Shown here one piece after another: positions 1 through 7,897 of a DNA stretch of 64,000 bases. Below the pieces are notes generated by a model. That model saw only the letters and a program-made list of their open reading frames with translations, was not told the origin of the DNA and searched no databases. The stretch spans positions 25,808 through 89,807 of the forward strand of contig CAWFGJ010000008.1 of the NCBI GenBank assembly GCA_963815355.1, in the 5' to 3' direction. The position numbers and the translations under genes were made by a program. Position 1 is the first letter of the stretch, and every line of letters begins with the position of its first letter. The stretch comes from JAPUEK01 sp963815355. GTDB lineage: Bacteria; Pseudomonadota; Alphaproteobacteria; Rhodobacterales; Rhodobacteraceae.

Positions 1-2
1 TT

Positions 3-677
3 GAGGTCATCGCCGTCGCGCGCAAGACCGATGGCATCACCGCTTGGGGCGCGGGCAACCCCGCCCTGACGGCGGTGGCGGCGGATCTGTCGGATTTGGC
101 CTCCATCGACGCGCTGGCCGATCTGGTGCTGGCGCGGGGCGGGGTGGATATCCTCGTCAACAACTCGGGCGGGCCACCCCCCGGTGCGGCGGCGGCGACC
201 GCGCGCGCCGCGTGGATCGGGCAGTTTGAAGCGATGGCCGCCAATCTGTTCCACCTGACCGGGCGCCTGTTGCCGGGGATGCGGGAACGTCGCTGGGGGC
301 GGATCATCACCATTGCCTCTTCGGGCGTGGAACAACCGATTGCCAACCTCGCCCTGTCCAACGGCATTCGCGCCGCTGTGGTCGGCTGGTCCAAGACACT
401 GGCCGCCGAGGTTGCCGCCGATGGGGTGACGGTCAACATCGTGATGCCCGGACGCATCCAGACCACCCGCGTTGACGAATTGGATGCCGCCGCCGCCAGC
501 CGCACCGACAGCACCCTTGACGCGGTGCGCAAAGCCTCTGCCGCGGCGATCCCGGCGGGCCGCTATGGCCTGCCAGAGGAATTCGCCTCGATGGTGGTCT
601 ATCTGGCCTCACAACAGGCCTCTTATGTGACGGGCAGCCGGTTGCGGGTGGATGGCGGGTCGATCCGGTCAATCTGA
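3..677 (+). CDS. SDR family oxidoreductase, 5'-truncated by the window edge
   Basis: This is a short-chain dehydrogenase/reductase (Rossmann fold, NAD(P)H-dependent) missing its N-terminal cofactor glycine motif, because the gene runs in from before base 1. The open frame continues from base 3. Visible family landmarks are VDILVNNSGG, an IASSGV strand, a VNIVMPGRI segment and the C-terminal SRLRVDGGSIRSI. The usual YxxxK catalytic pair is not canonical: the segment reads LALSNGIRAAVVGWSK, so the lysine is kept but the tyrosine position is replaced. It converges on the phzF-like gene and flanks the catabolic island, so a role in the same pathway is possible but only inferred. The SDR assignment is secure; the substrate is unknown. 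Confidence 0.9.
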   Translation, partial: EVIAVARKTDGITAWGAGNPALTAVAADLSDLASIDALADLVLARGGVDILVNNSGGPPPGAAAATARAAWIGQFEAMAANLFHLTGRLLPGMRERRWGRIITIASSGVEQPIANLALSNGIRAAVVGWSKTLAAEVAADGVTVNIVMPGRIQTTRVDELDAAAASRTDSTLDAVRKASAAAIPAGRYGLPEEFASMVVYLASQQASYVTGSRLRVDGGSIRSI

Positions 678-705
678 CGGCGCGCGGCTTTCAGGGGGCG
701 GGCGA

Positions 706-1566
706 TTACAGCCGCACCGTCCCCTCGATCAGGATATGGCTGCGCCCGGCCACAAGGATCTGCCCGGCCCCGGTCGGGTCGGGCAAAAGATGAACTTGCC
801 CGTCGCGCCCGACCATCGCGCCCTGCGCCATCAGCGTCGGGCCGGCCAACCGCCCCAACCCGTCCAACCAGCGCGCCACTGCCGCATTCAGCGCCCCGGT
901 AATCGGGTCTTCCTGACGCGGGCTGCGCGATGACAGCATGCGGATCGTGTAATCCGCCGCCCCATCCTTCGCTGCCCCATCCTTCGCCGCCGCACCCAAC
1001 AGCCCCACCCCAAGGCCCGGCAAACCCAGCACATCGGCGGCGTTGACCGCCAGAACCCCGGCGGCAGAGGTCAGCTCGACCACATGCCAGACCGACCCGT
1101 TGTCCAGAATGGCGGTGTTCTTCACCGAAACGGCAGGAATGCCCAGCGCCGCGCCGATAGAGCGCGCCACCTCAGGCGGCATCGGGGCCACGTGGGTCGG
1201 CGGGGCGACAAAGCCCGGCAAAGCGCCGCCCAGCTTGATCGTCACAAGGCCGATCGCCCCCTCTTGCACAACATGTCCGGGGGCCTTGGATTGCCCTCCG
1301 GCATGCAGCCACGCCGCACAACTGCCCAAAGTGGGGTGCCCGGCAAAGCGCAGCTCTTTGGTGGGGGTGAAGATGCGGATGCGGTAATCGGCAGCCGGAT
1401 CGGTGGGCGGCAGCAGATAGGTGGTTTCCGACAGGTTCGTCCATGCGGCGAACGCTTGCATGGTCTGATCGCTCAGGCCCTGCCCGTCCAGAACCACGGC
1501 CAGACCGTTGCCCATCAGCGGGGTTTCGGTAAACACGTCGCATTGAATGAAACGGCGTTGTTGCAT
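706..1566 (-). CDS. PhzF family isomerase/epimerase-like protein
   Basis: PhzF-type proteins are diaminopimelate-epimerase-fold enzymes; characterised members isomerise a phenazine precursor, but most have unknown small-molecule substrates. The start at MQQRRFIQCDVF is preferred over an upstream methionine in the same frame because it begins the fold directly. The catalytic-glutamate segment NLSETTY (Glu about residue 47) and the conserved RFAGHPTLGS motif are present, and the length of 286 residues is normal. A short AKDGAAKDGA duplication lies in the middle. It is the last leftward gene after the livGFHM/FAD-oxidase operon, separated by about 105 bases. Nothing else in the window suggests phenazine synthesis, so a catabolic racemase or isomerase role is more likely (inference). 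Confidence 0.9.
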   Translation of the reverse strand: MQQRRFIQCDVFTETPLMGNGLAVVLDGQGLSDQTMQAFAAWTNLSETTYLLPPTDPAADYRIRIFTPTKELRFAGHPTLGSCAAWLHAGGQSKAPGHVVQEGAIGLVTIKLGGALPGFVAPPTHVAPMPPEVARSIGAALGIPAVSVKNTAILDNGSVWHVVELTSAAGVLAVNAADVLGLPGLGVGLLGAAAKDGAAKDGAADYTIRMLSSRSPRQEDPITGALNAAVARWLDGLGRLAGPTLMAQGAMVGRDGQVHLLPDPTGAGQILVAGRSHILIEGTVRL

Positions 1567-1671
1567 CACTTCGCACCCCCCCTTAGGCCCTGTCGTCCGC
1601 CAGTAAGAACGGGCCAAGCCGTTGTTTCAAGGCCCAAAGCACAGGATCTTTGCCCAGTTCGGCCACGCAGA

Positions 1672-2964
1672 TCAAACCCGCGGGCCGCGCGTCTCAAGAT
1701 GATCGCGCAGCATGCTCAGCGGCAAAAGCGCATGCGGGGCAAAGCGCGCCAGCCCGTGCATCGGCAGGGGGGGGGCCACCCGCAACGGCACGGCAAGAGC
1801 CGCCAAGGGCGTGCCCGTGGCCCAGTCGGACAGCTCGCGCCCCATCGCCGTGGACAGCGCGATCCCGCGCCCATTGCAGGCAAACCCCGCAATCAGGTTC
1901 GGCCCAAGTTCCACCAGACGCGGCAGATAATCCGGCATGACCGAGGCCATGCCCGACCAGCAATAGGCCAGCGGCGGCAGGTCCGGCAGGGCCAGAAACC
2001 GCGCCAGACGCCGATGGATCACGCCGGGAAGCCGCCTGTCCGCCCCTATGGGCAGAATGTTCATACCCCCGCTGATCAACCGGTTCTGCGCGTCAAAGCG
2101 AAAGGTGAACAGGTTGCGGCGGCTATCGGACACCGACTGCCCACCCGGCAATAACCGCGCACGAACGGCGACGGGCAAGGGCTGGGTCGCGACCTGAAAC
2201 ACCTTGAGCGGAAAGAAACTCTGCGCCAGCCTTGGCCAAAGCGCCCCGGCGTAGGCATTGGTCGCCATGATCACGCGCCGGGCGCGCACAGGGCCACCGG
2301 GCGTGGCCGCCAACCAGTTTTGCCCCTCGCGCTGCAGGGCGGTCACGGGCGTTTGTTCATGAATCCGTGCGCCCGCCGCCGCCGCTGCCCGCGCCAGACC
2401 GCGCGCATAGGCCACCGGGTTCAGCACGCCGCCCGACCGGTCGATCCAGCCGCCGCGCCAGCCTTCCACCCCGGTCAGGGCGGTGACAGCGCGGGCGTCC
2501 AGCAGTTCCACCGGGCGCTGCAGGGCCGACCATTGCCGCACCCGATCGGCAGCCTTGGCCAAGGCCGCGACGGAATGAGACGGCTGTATCCAGCCCGATT
2601 GCACCGCATCACACGCGATGGCATGGCGGCGGATCAGATCAAAGACCAGATCGCCGCTGCCCGCCGCCATCGCCACCAGCCGCGCGCCCCTTTCGCCCAA
2701 AGCGGCTCGGACCCCGTCGGGATCGACCTTGGCAAAGTTCGGCACGACAAAGCCCGCGTTGCGCCCAGACGCGCCCCAAGCGATGCCATGCGCCTCAACC
2801 AGGATCACGGACAGCCCGGCCTCGGCCGCGTGCAGAGCACTCGACAAGCCCGCAAAGCCGCCGCCGATGATCAGCACATCCGCCTCTGCCGCGCCCGACA
2901 GCGGCGCAAAGCGCGCCAGCGGGGCGGCGGTCGCGTGCCAAAGCGTTGCGGGATCAGCGGTCAT
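1672..2964 (-). CDS. FAD-dependent oxidoreductase (DadA/glycine-oxidase type)
   Basis: A DAO-superfamily flavoenzyme of about 430 residues. The N-terminal dinucleotide-binding motif IIGGGFAG (residues about 32-39) is followed by the VEA acidic end of the second strand and SGRNAGFV, typical of DadA-like amine and amino-acid oxidases. The start MTADPATLW overlaps the livM stop by four bases (ATGA), showing translational coupling to the transporter operon. Such enzymes oxidise secondary amines, sarcosine-like compounds or D-amino acids. Fusion of transport and oxidation in one operon suggests it acts on the imported compound (inference). A longer upstream reading frame exists but lies inside livM. 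Confidence 0.93.
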   Translation of the reverse strand: MTADPATLWHATAAPLARFAPLSGAAEADVLIIGGGFAGLSSALHAAEAGLSVILVEAHGIAWGASGRNAGFVVPNFAKVDPDGVRAALGERGARLVAMAAGSGDLVFDLIRRHAIACDAVQSGWIQPSHSVAALAKAADRVRQWSALQRPVELLDARAVTALTGVEGWRGGWIDRSGGVLNPVAYARGLARAAAAAGARIHEQTPVTALQREGQNWLAATPGGPVRARRVIMATNAYAGALWPRLAQSFFPLKVFQVATQPLPVAVRARLLPGGQSVSDSRRNLFTFRFDAQNRLISGGMNILPIGADRRLPGVIHRRLARFLALPDLPPLAYCWSGMASVMPDYLPRLVELGPNLIAGFACNGRGIALSTAMGRELSDWATGTPLAALAVPLRVAPPLPMHGLARFAPHALLPLSMLRDHLETRGPRV

Positions 2965-3896
2965 CCGCCCCTCCGCCGCGGGCCGAAAAAGCCCTGTGGT
3001 CGCCACAGCAGGATCAGGCACAGCATCACCCCGATCGCCACGATCTGCAACGAGGCCGCACGCGCCTGCCAATCGCCCGGCACCAAAGCAGCCGTCAAAG
3101 CGCCAGAGCCAACCCAGATCGCCCAGACCACGATCGCGCCCAGCACCGCGCCCCGGTTCGACCCGGACCCGCCGACCATCAGCATCGCCCAGACCTGAAA
3201 GGTCAGCGTGGGCAGATAGTTGTCGGGTGCGATAAAGCCGATGAAATGCGCCTGAACTGCCCCGGCCAGCCCCATCACCGCCCCGCCCACGGCAAAGGCC
3301 TGAATGCGGTAGCTTTGCGCGCTTTTGCCCAAGGCAATGGCCGCGCGCTCATCTTCGCGCAAGGCGCGCAGCACCCGGCCCCAAGGCGAGCGCGACAGCC
3401 GCTGCAGCGCCAGAAAGACCGCCAGTGTGACCGCCGCGACGACGCCCAGATTGGCAAAGTTGAACAGCACCGGCTGATCCTGGACCCCTGCGAAAGGGCG
3501 CGGGATGAAGGCTACGCCAAACGGCCCGCCCGTAAGCCCTTGGGCGTTCAGCGCGATCAGTTGCACCACCACCGCCACCCCAAAGGTGGTGATCGCCAGA
3601 TAGTCCGCCTTTAGCCGCAGCGTGGCATAGCCGGTAAACGCCGCCGCAAGCGCCGCAATCGCCGCCGCCGCGATCCATCCCAGCACAATCGGCCACCCAA
3701 AGCCGCCAATCCGGTCCACCGTGTCGGGCGTGGTCAGGATGGCCGAGCTATAGGCCCCGATCGCCACAAACCCCGCGATGCCCACGTTGAACAGCCCCGT
3801 CAGCCCCCATTGCAGGTTCAGCCCCAAGGTGATCAGCGCAAAGATCAGCGCGGTGGACAGGAAAAACGCGCCGTAGCCCATCAGGTCAATGATCAT
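2961..3896 (-). CDS. livM: Branched-chain-type ABC transporter permease, LivM family
   Basis: An inner-membrane permease of the HAAT (hydrophobic/amide amino acid) ABC class, 311 residues with about eight to ten hydrophobic segments. The start is MIIDLMGYG, not the far-upstream methionine of the open frame, since it gives the normal LivM N-terminus and overlaps the livH stop by four bases. The family features GLNLQWGLTGLFNVG and the cytoplasmic EAA-like loop ALREDERAAIALGKS are visible. It works with LivH, LivF, LivG and probably the periplasmic binding protein at 9027. The substrate may not be a branched-chain amino acid, since genes beside it encode catabolic enzymes. Confidence 0.95.
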   Translation of the reverse strand: MIIDLMGYGAFFLSTALIFALITLGLNLQWGLTGLFNVGIAGFVAIGAYSSAILTTPDTVDRIGGFGWPIVLGWIAAAAIAALAAAFTGYATLRLKADYLAITTFGVAVVVQLIALNAQGLTGGPFGVAFIPRPFAGVQDQPVLFNFANLGVVAAVTLAVFLALQRLSRSPWGRVLRALREDERAAIALGKSAQSYRIQAFAVGGAVMGLAGAVQAHFIGFIAPDNYLPTLTFQVWAMLMVGGSGSNRGAVLGAIVVWAIWVGSGALTAALVPGDWQARAASLQIVAIGVMLCLILLWRPQGFFGPRRRGG

Positions 3897-4789
3897 CGCT
3901 CTGCCACTCCGAACAGGCCCATCGGGCGCACCAACAAGACGGCCATCAGGATCACAAAGGCCACCGCCGCCCGCCATTCGCCGCCGACAAACTGCACGGC
4001 CGCGGCCTCGGTCAACCCGATGATCAACCCGCCCAACACCGCGCCGGGGATCGACCCGATGCCGCCAAGGATCGCGGCGGCGAACATCGGCAGCAGCAGG
4101 CTTAGCCCCATCAGCGGGCGGATCTGCACCAAGATGCCCACCATGACCCCCGCCGCACAGGCAAGGGCGGCACCGATCACCCAAGTGGTGCGCACCACCT
4201 TGTCCACGTCGATCCCCACGACCTGCGCCAGCGCGGGGTTCTGGGCATAGGCGCGCATCTCACGCCCGCGCTGGCTGCGCGAGATGAACAGATGCATGCC
4301 CACCACCAGCCCCAGCGTCAGCACCAGCATGGCCGCCTGATCAGCGGTAACCTTGATGCCAAAGCCAACGGGTTGGGCCATCTGAATGGCGCGCGAATAA
4401 TAGGCCGGGCGCGAGGTGGCGATAAACTCCAGCAAACTGCGCAGCGCCATCGACGCGCCGAATGACGCCATCACCACGATGATCGACTGCCCCCGTGCCC
4501 GCAGCCGCGCGAACAGCAGCCAATCCAGCGCCAAGGCCAGCGCCGCCGTCAGCCCCATCGCCACCACCAAAGCCGCGATCAGCGGAAAGCCGAAGGACAA
4601 CGGCTTATACGCCGTGCTGCCACCAAAAGCCCCCACAACGGCCAGGGCCGCATAGGCCCCCCAAGCCATGAAGTCGCCGTGCGCGAAGTTGGAAAAACGC
4701 AAGATGGAATAGGTCAGCGTGACCCCGATCGCGCCAAGGCCGATCAAAGACCCCGCGAGCAGCCCATCGAGCAAGAATTGCGGGTTCAT
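3893..4789 (-). CDS. livH: Branched-chain-type ABC transporter permease, LivH family
   Basis: The second permease of the HAAT transporter, 298 residues. The N-terminus MNPQFLLDGLLAGSLIGLGAIG and the motif LRFSNFAHGDFMAWGAYAA are hallmark LivH sequence. The start was chosen at an ATG preceded by a strong AAGGAGG ribosome site within the end of livF; the upstream methionine in this frame lies inside livF. The gene overlaps livF and livM by four bases at each end, as expected for a coupled operon. Membrane topology is clear from repeated hydrophobic helices. Confidence 0.95.
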   Translation of the reverse strand: MNPQFLLDGLLAGSLIGLGAIGVTLTYSILRFSNFAHGDFMAWGAYAALAVVGAFGGSTAYKPLSFGFPLIAALVVAMGLTAALALALDWLLFARLRARGQSIIVVMASFGASMALRSLLEFIATSRPAYYSRAIQMAQPVGFGIKVTADQAAMLVLTLGLVVGMHLFISRSQRGREMRAYAQNPALAQVVGIDVDKVVRTTWVIGAALACAAGVMVGILVQIRPLMGLSLLLPMFAAAILGGIGSIPGAVLGGLIIGLTEAAAVQFVGGEWRAAVAFVILMAVLLVRPMGLFGVAER

Positions 4790-5511
4790 GACGCCTCCTT
4801 TCGGTGACCAAGATACAGCTCGGCAATCAGCGGATTGTCCCAAAGACTGGCCGCCGGGCCTTCATGCGCCTCATGCCCCTCGACCAGCACATAGGCGCGG
4901 TCGCCGATGGCAAGGGCCGCGCGGGCGTTCTGTTCGACCAGCACGATGGTCAGCCCCGCGCGCCGGATTTCTGACAGCCGCGCGAAGACCTGCTCAACCA
5001 GCAAGGGCGACAGCCCGGCCGAAGGCTCATCCAGCATCAGCACCCGAGGCTGCACCAGCATCGCCCGCGCCACGGCCAGCATCTGGCGCTGCCCGCCCGA
5101 CAGGCTGCCCGCCATCAACCCGCGCTGGCGGGCCAAATCGGGGAACATCTGGAACATCTCGTCCACCCGCCCGGCCACCTGCGCGCGCGGCAGGATCCCG
5201 CCCGACACCGCAAGGTTTTCGGCCACCGTCATCAGCGGAAAGATGTTTTCGGTCTGCGGCACAAAGGCCAGCCCCTGCCGGATCTTCAGATGCGCCGGCA
5301 CGGCGGTAATATCGCGCCCATCCAGCAGGACCTGCCCGCCCGTGACGGGAACCAACCCGGCTATCGCCTTGATCAGACTTGATTTTCCCGCCCCGTTCGG
5401 GCCAAGGATCACCACGATCTCGCCTTCGTCAGCGTGGATTGAGGCGGATTTGACGATGGGCAAACCCGGCTCATAGCCCGCGATCAGGTCTTTGACCTCC
5501 AGAATGCTCAT
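4786..5511 (-). CDS. livF: HAAT ABC transporter ATP-binding protein, LivF family
   Basis: A cytoplasmic ATPase of 241 residues. The Walker A GPNGAGKSS lies at about residues 37-45, the signature LSGGQRQ near residue 137 and the Walker B LMLDEPSAGLSP near 157. The ending AELYLGHRKEAS and the phrase YVLVEGHEAHEGPAASLWDNP are characteristic of LivF rather than LivG. It energises import with LivG through the LivH-LivM membrane dimer. The start overlaps the livG stop by four bases. Confidence 0.95.
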   Translation of the reverse strand: MSILEVKDLIAGYEPGLPIVKSASIHADEGEIVVILGPNGAGKSSLIKAIAGLVPVTGGQVLLDGRDITAVPAHLKIRQGLAFVPQTENIFPLMTVAENLAVSGGILPRAQVAGRVDEMFQMFPDLARQRGLMAGSLSGGQRQMLAVARAMLVQPRVLMLDEPSAGLSPLLVEQVFARLSEIRRAGLTIVLVEQNARAALAIGDRAYVLVEGHEAHEGPAASLWDNPLIAELYLGHRKEAS

Positions 5512-6278
5512 GCGCTGCCCCCCCCGAGATAGGCCTCGATCACGCGCGGGTCACGCGACACCTCATCGGGGCGGCCTTCAAACAACAGCCCCCCTTGCGC
5601 CATCACCACGATCCGACCGCACAGGCGCGAGACCATGTCGATGTTGTGCTCAATCAGCACAAAGGTCACGCCGCTGGCGTTGATCTGCTGAATCCGGGCG
5701 ATCAGCACCTCCAGAAGCGCGGGGTTCACCCCGGCGGCGGGTTCGTCCAGCAATATAACCTTGGGGTCGGCCATCATCACCCGCGCCAGTTCCAGCAACT
5801 TGCGCTGCCCGCCCGACAGAATGCGCGCGGGGTCCTGCGCCAGGCGGCCCAGCGCCACAAGGTCCAGCAGCGCCATCGCCTTGTCACGGGCGTCGCGTTC
5901 CTCGGCGGCCACCCGGCGGGGGGCGGTGAAATTGGCCCAGAACCGCTCGCCCGTCTGGTGCTGCCGCGCGATCAACATGTTTTCCATCAGCGTCAGCGCG
6001 GGAAACGGCCGCGGTATCTGGAATGTGCGCGCCATGCCCCCCGCAAGGCGGCGATGCGCGGGCTGGTCGGTCACGGGTTGCCCCATCAGGTGGATGCTGC
6101 CTGACGTCGGCACAACCGATCCCGCAAGCAAATCAAACATCGTGGTCTTGCCCGCGCCATTCGGCCCGATCAGCCCGAGGATCTCACCCGAGGGAACGGC
6201 CAGCGACATGCCTTGAACGGCGGTTACCCCCCCGTACCGCTTGGTCAGATTCCGTGCCTCTAGAACGGTCGGTGCCAT
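5508..6278 (-). CDS. livG: HAAT ABC transporter ATP-binding protein, LivG family
   Basis: The first gene of the leftward operon, 256 residues. Walker A GPNGAGKTT is at about residues 38-46, followed by a LivG-type insertion around FQIPRPFPALTLMENM, signature LSGGQRK and Walker B ILLDEPAAGVNPALLEVL. The C-terminus EAYLGGGSA is typical. Its start faces the GntR gene across a 100-base divergent promoter containing two GATCA-centred palindromes, so expression of the whole transporter operon is probably controlled there. Confidence 0.95.
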   Translation of the reverse strand: MAPTVLEARNLTKRYGGVTAVQGMSLAVPSGEILGLIGPNGAGKTTMFDLLAGSVVPTSGSIHLMGQPVTDQPAHRRLAGGMARTFQIPRPFPALTLMENMLIARQHQTGERFWANFTAPRRVAAEERDARDKAMALLDLVALGRLAQDPARILSGGQRKLLELARVMMADPKVILLDEPAAGVNPALLEVLIARIQQINASGVTFVLIEHNIDMVSRLCGRIVVMAQGGLLFEGRPDEVSRDPRVIEAYLGGGSA

Positions 6279-6298
6279 GCTGCCCCTTAAGTCTGATA

Positions 6299-6323
6299 TG
6301 TGATCACACTTGATTTGATCACA
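6299..6323. promoter_or_regulatory. Candidate GntR/FCD operator: two phased TGATCA palindromes
   Basis: A perfect 10-base palindrome TGTGATCACA (6299-6308) is followed by TTTGATCACA (6314-6323). The TGATCA cores start 15 bases apart. They sit between divergent livG and the GntR-family regulator gene, where an autoregulatory operator would be expected. FCD-type GntR regulators bind short dyads of this kind; assignment to this regulator is inferred. Confidence 0.55.
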
Positions 6324-6378
6324 GTAGGAGCGTCTAATTGGTCAGGCAAGATGATTCGAAACCGGGGGTCAGACCAGC

Positions 6379-7083
6379 GTGACACTGACGGACACAGCCG
6401 CAACCTTGGCCCCGGTTGGCCGCGACACGGTGCAGGACCGGGTCTATACCGAACTGCGCCGCGCCCTGATCGGCGGGCTTTTCGCGCCCGGTCAGGTGCT
6501 GACCATCCGCCAACTGGCCGATGCGCTGGTCACCTCCACCATGCCCGTGCGTGAGGCGTTGGGCCGCCTGATCACCGAACAAGCCATTGAAATGCTGCCC
6601 AACCGGTCGATCCGGGTGCCGGTGGTGACGATGGAGCGCATCAACGACCTGTTGCGCGCCCGTATCCTGATCGAAGGCGAGGCGATCGCGCTTGCTGCGG
6701 CGCGCATGACCCCGCCGCAGGTGGCAGGCGTCCGCGCGATCATGCTGGAATGGGAAGAACTGCAACTGGGCGGCAATCCCGAAACGGTGGACCGCGAGGT
6801 CACGCTGAACCACGCTTTCCATTTTGCGATTTACCGGGCCTGCGGGTCCGCCGTGCTGCTGCCGATGATCGAAAGCCTGTGGTTGCAATCGGGCCCGCTG
6901 ACCCGTGCCGCGATCTATGCCTTCTCAGAGGCTGGGGCACATGACGCTGCGCGCTTTCACCATGACATCGTCAAGGCGCTGGAGGCAGGCGACGCCGACA
7001 GCGCACGCGCGGCACTCAGCGCCGATATCAGCCGCCCCTTCGCCTATCTTAAAGACAAACTCAGCCAAGAGGCCGCCCCATGA
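6379..7083 (+). CDS. GntR family transcriptional regulator, FCD (FadR-like) subfamily
   Basis: A 234-residue DNA-binding regulator beginning with GTG; no in-frame ATG lies upstream and a G-rich ribosome site precedes it. The N-terminal winged helix reads VYTELRRALIGGLFAPGQVLTI then PVREALGRL, the standard GntR signature. The C-terminal FCD ligand domain has the metal- or ligand-binding pattern with LNHAFHFAIYRACG and ARFHHDIVKALEAGD. It is divergent from livGFHM and overlaps the DUF3830 gene by four bases, so it likely senses the imported compound and controls both arms of the cluster. Confidence 0.93.
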   Translation: MTLTDTAATLAPVGRDTVQDRVYTELRRALIGGLFAPGQVLTIRQLADALVTSTMPVREALGRLITEQAIEMLPNRSIRVPVVTMERINDLLRARILIEGEAIALAAARMTPPQVAGVRAIMLEWEELQLGGNPETVDREVTLNHAFHFAIYRACGSAVLLPMIESLWLQSGPLTRAAIYAFSEAGAHDAARFHHDIVKALEAGDADSARAALSADISRPFAYLKDKLSQEAAP

Positions 7084-7559
7084 CCCCGTTGCGTATCCAA
7101 TCCGAAGCCGCCGGTCTGGACGTGCTGGCCACGTTCCTGCCCGCCAAAGCGCCCGCCAACACGGCCTTCCTGCAGCGCTATCTGCAAAGCCCGCGCGTTG
7201 TGCCGGGCCTGCATGCGATGTGGACCGGACCCGAGATTTCCTGCCCGATCCCGCCTGCCCATCTGGCCGGGGCCGATTGGGCCACCGCCCTGCCCCCCGA
7301 AAACGCCACCCTGCACCCGCAGCCCGGCGATATCGTGCTGGCCTATGTGCCCGCGCGGATGTGGGGCGGCAACCCGGACCCGATCTTTGACATCGGCCTG
7401 TTTTACGGCCCCGGCGCGCGAATGTTCTTTCCCATCGGCTGGCTGGCCGGCTCTGTCGTGGCGCAGGTCCGCCCCGAAGATCGTGCCGCCCTTGCCGAGG
7501 CCTGCGGCCGCATCCGGCGCAGCGGGGCCTGCGACATCACTTTTAGCGGGGTAGCCTGA
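7080..7559 (+). CDS. DUF3830 family protein (cyclophilin-like fold)
   Basis: A 159-residue protein resembling the DUF3830 family, small cyclophilin-like-fold proteins of unknown activity found in catabolic clusters. Supporting segments are PANTAFLQRYL near the start, MWTGPEISCP, and PPENATLHPQPGDIVLAYVP, which matches the family pattern ending in a GDI strand. There is no signal peptide or membrane helix. It is translationally coupled on both sides: its ATG overlaps the regulator stop and its TGA overlaps the next start (TGATG). The biochemical role is unknown. Confidence 0.75.
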   Translation: MTPLRIQSEAAGLDVLATFLPAKAPANTAFLQRYLQSPRVVPGLHAMWTGPEISCPIPPAHLAGADWATALPPENATLHPQPGDIVLAYVPARMWGGNPDPIFDIGLFYGPGARMFFPIGWLAGSVVAQVRPEDRAALAEACGRIRRSGACDITFSGVA

Positions 7560-7897
7560 TGGACGACAGTTTTGAGCTTTACGACCTGCGCGTCGAAATC
7601 ATCGCCCCCGAAGGCGCCAAGATTTACTGCGGCACCGCGGGCGACTGGTTTGAGTTGCGGGGCGAACAGTTGCACCTGCCGCCGGGGCAAAGCTTTTCGA
7701 TCTACTCGCTGTCCGCGATCCTGCCGCTGCTGCCTGCCAAACAGCGCCAGACCCATCCGCATGACTGGATGACCTCAGACGCCGAAATCGCCTGCCCCGA
7801 TCCGCATTGCCCCTCGCGGCTGCGCATCACCCGGATCGGCAAGCGGGTGTTCTCGCACGCCGACACCACCGCCGTTCCCTTGCCGGAGGAAAAATGA
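7559..7897 (+). CDS. TIGR04076-like small protein
   Basis: A 112-residue protein whose middle and end resemble the TIGR04076 family: a CxxxxxGDxFEL-like strand (here IYCGTAGDWFELRGEQL), an SLSAILPLLPAKQR helix, then a CPDPHCPSRLRITRI segment. Family members are small, of unknown function, and often keep the C-terminal cysteine-containing CPDP motif, present here. It is coupled to DUF3830 upstream and overlaps the aldo/keto reductase start by four bases (ATGA), so it belongs to the same pathway. Confidence 0.7.
   Translation: MDDSFELYDLRVEIIAPEGAKIYCGTAGDWFELRGEQLHLPPGQSFSIYSLSAILPLLPAKQRQTHPHDWMTSDAEIACPDPHCPSRLRITRIGKRVFSHADTTAVPLPEEK

Noticed and set aside
706..1566. Phenazine biosynthesis from the PhzF homologue
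   Set aside because: No other phz gene is present. PhzF-like proteins are widespread outside phenazine pathways.
1084..2154. A 356-codon plus-strand frame across phzF and the FAD oxidase
   Set aside because: It is a shadow of two well-supported minus-strand genes, with His/Arg/Gln-rich translation.
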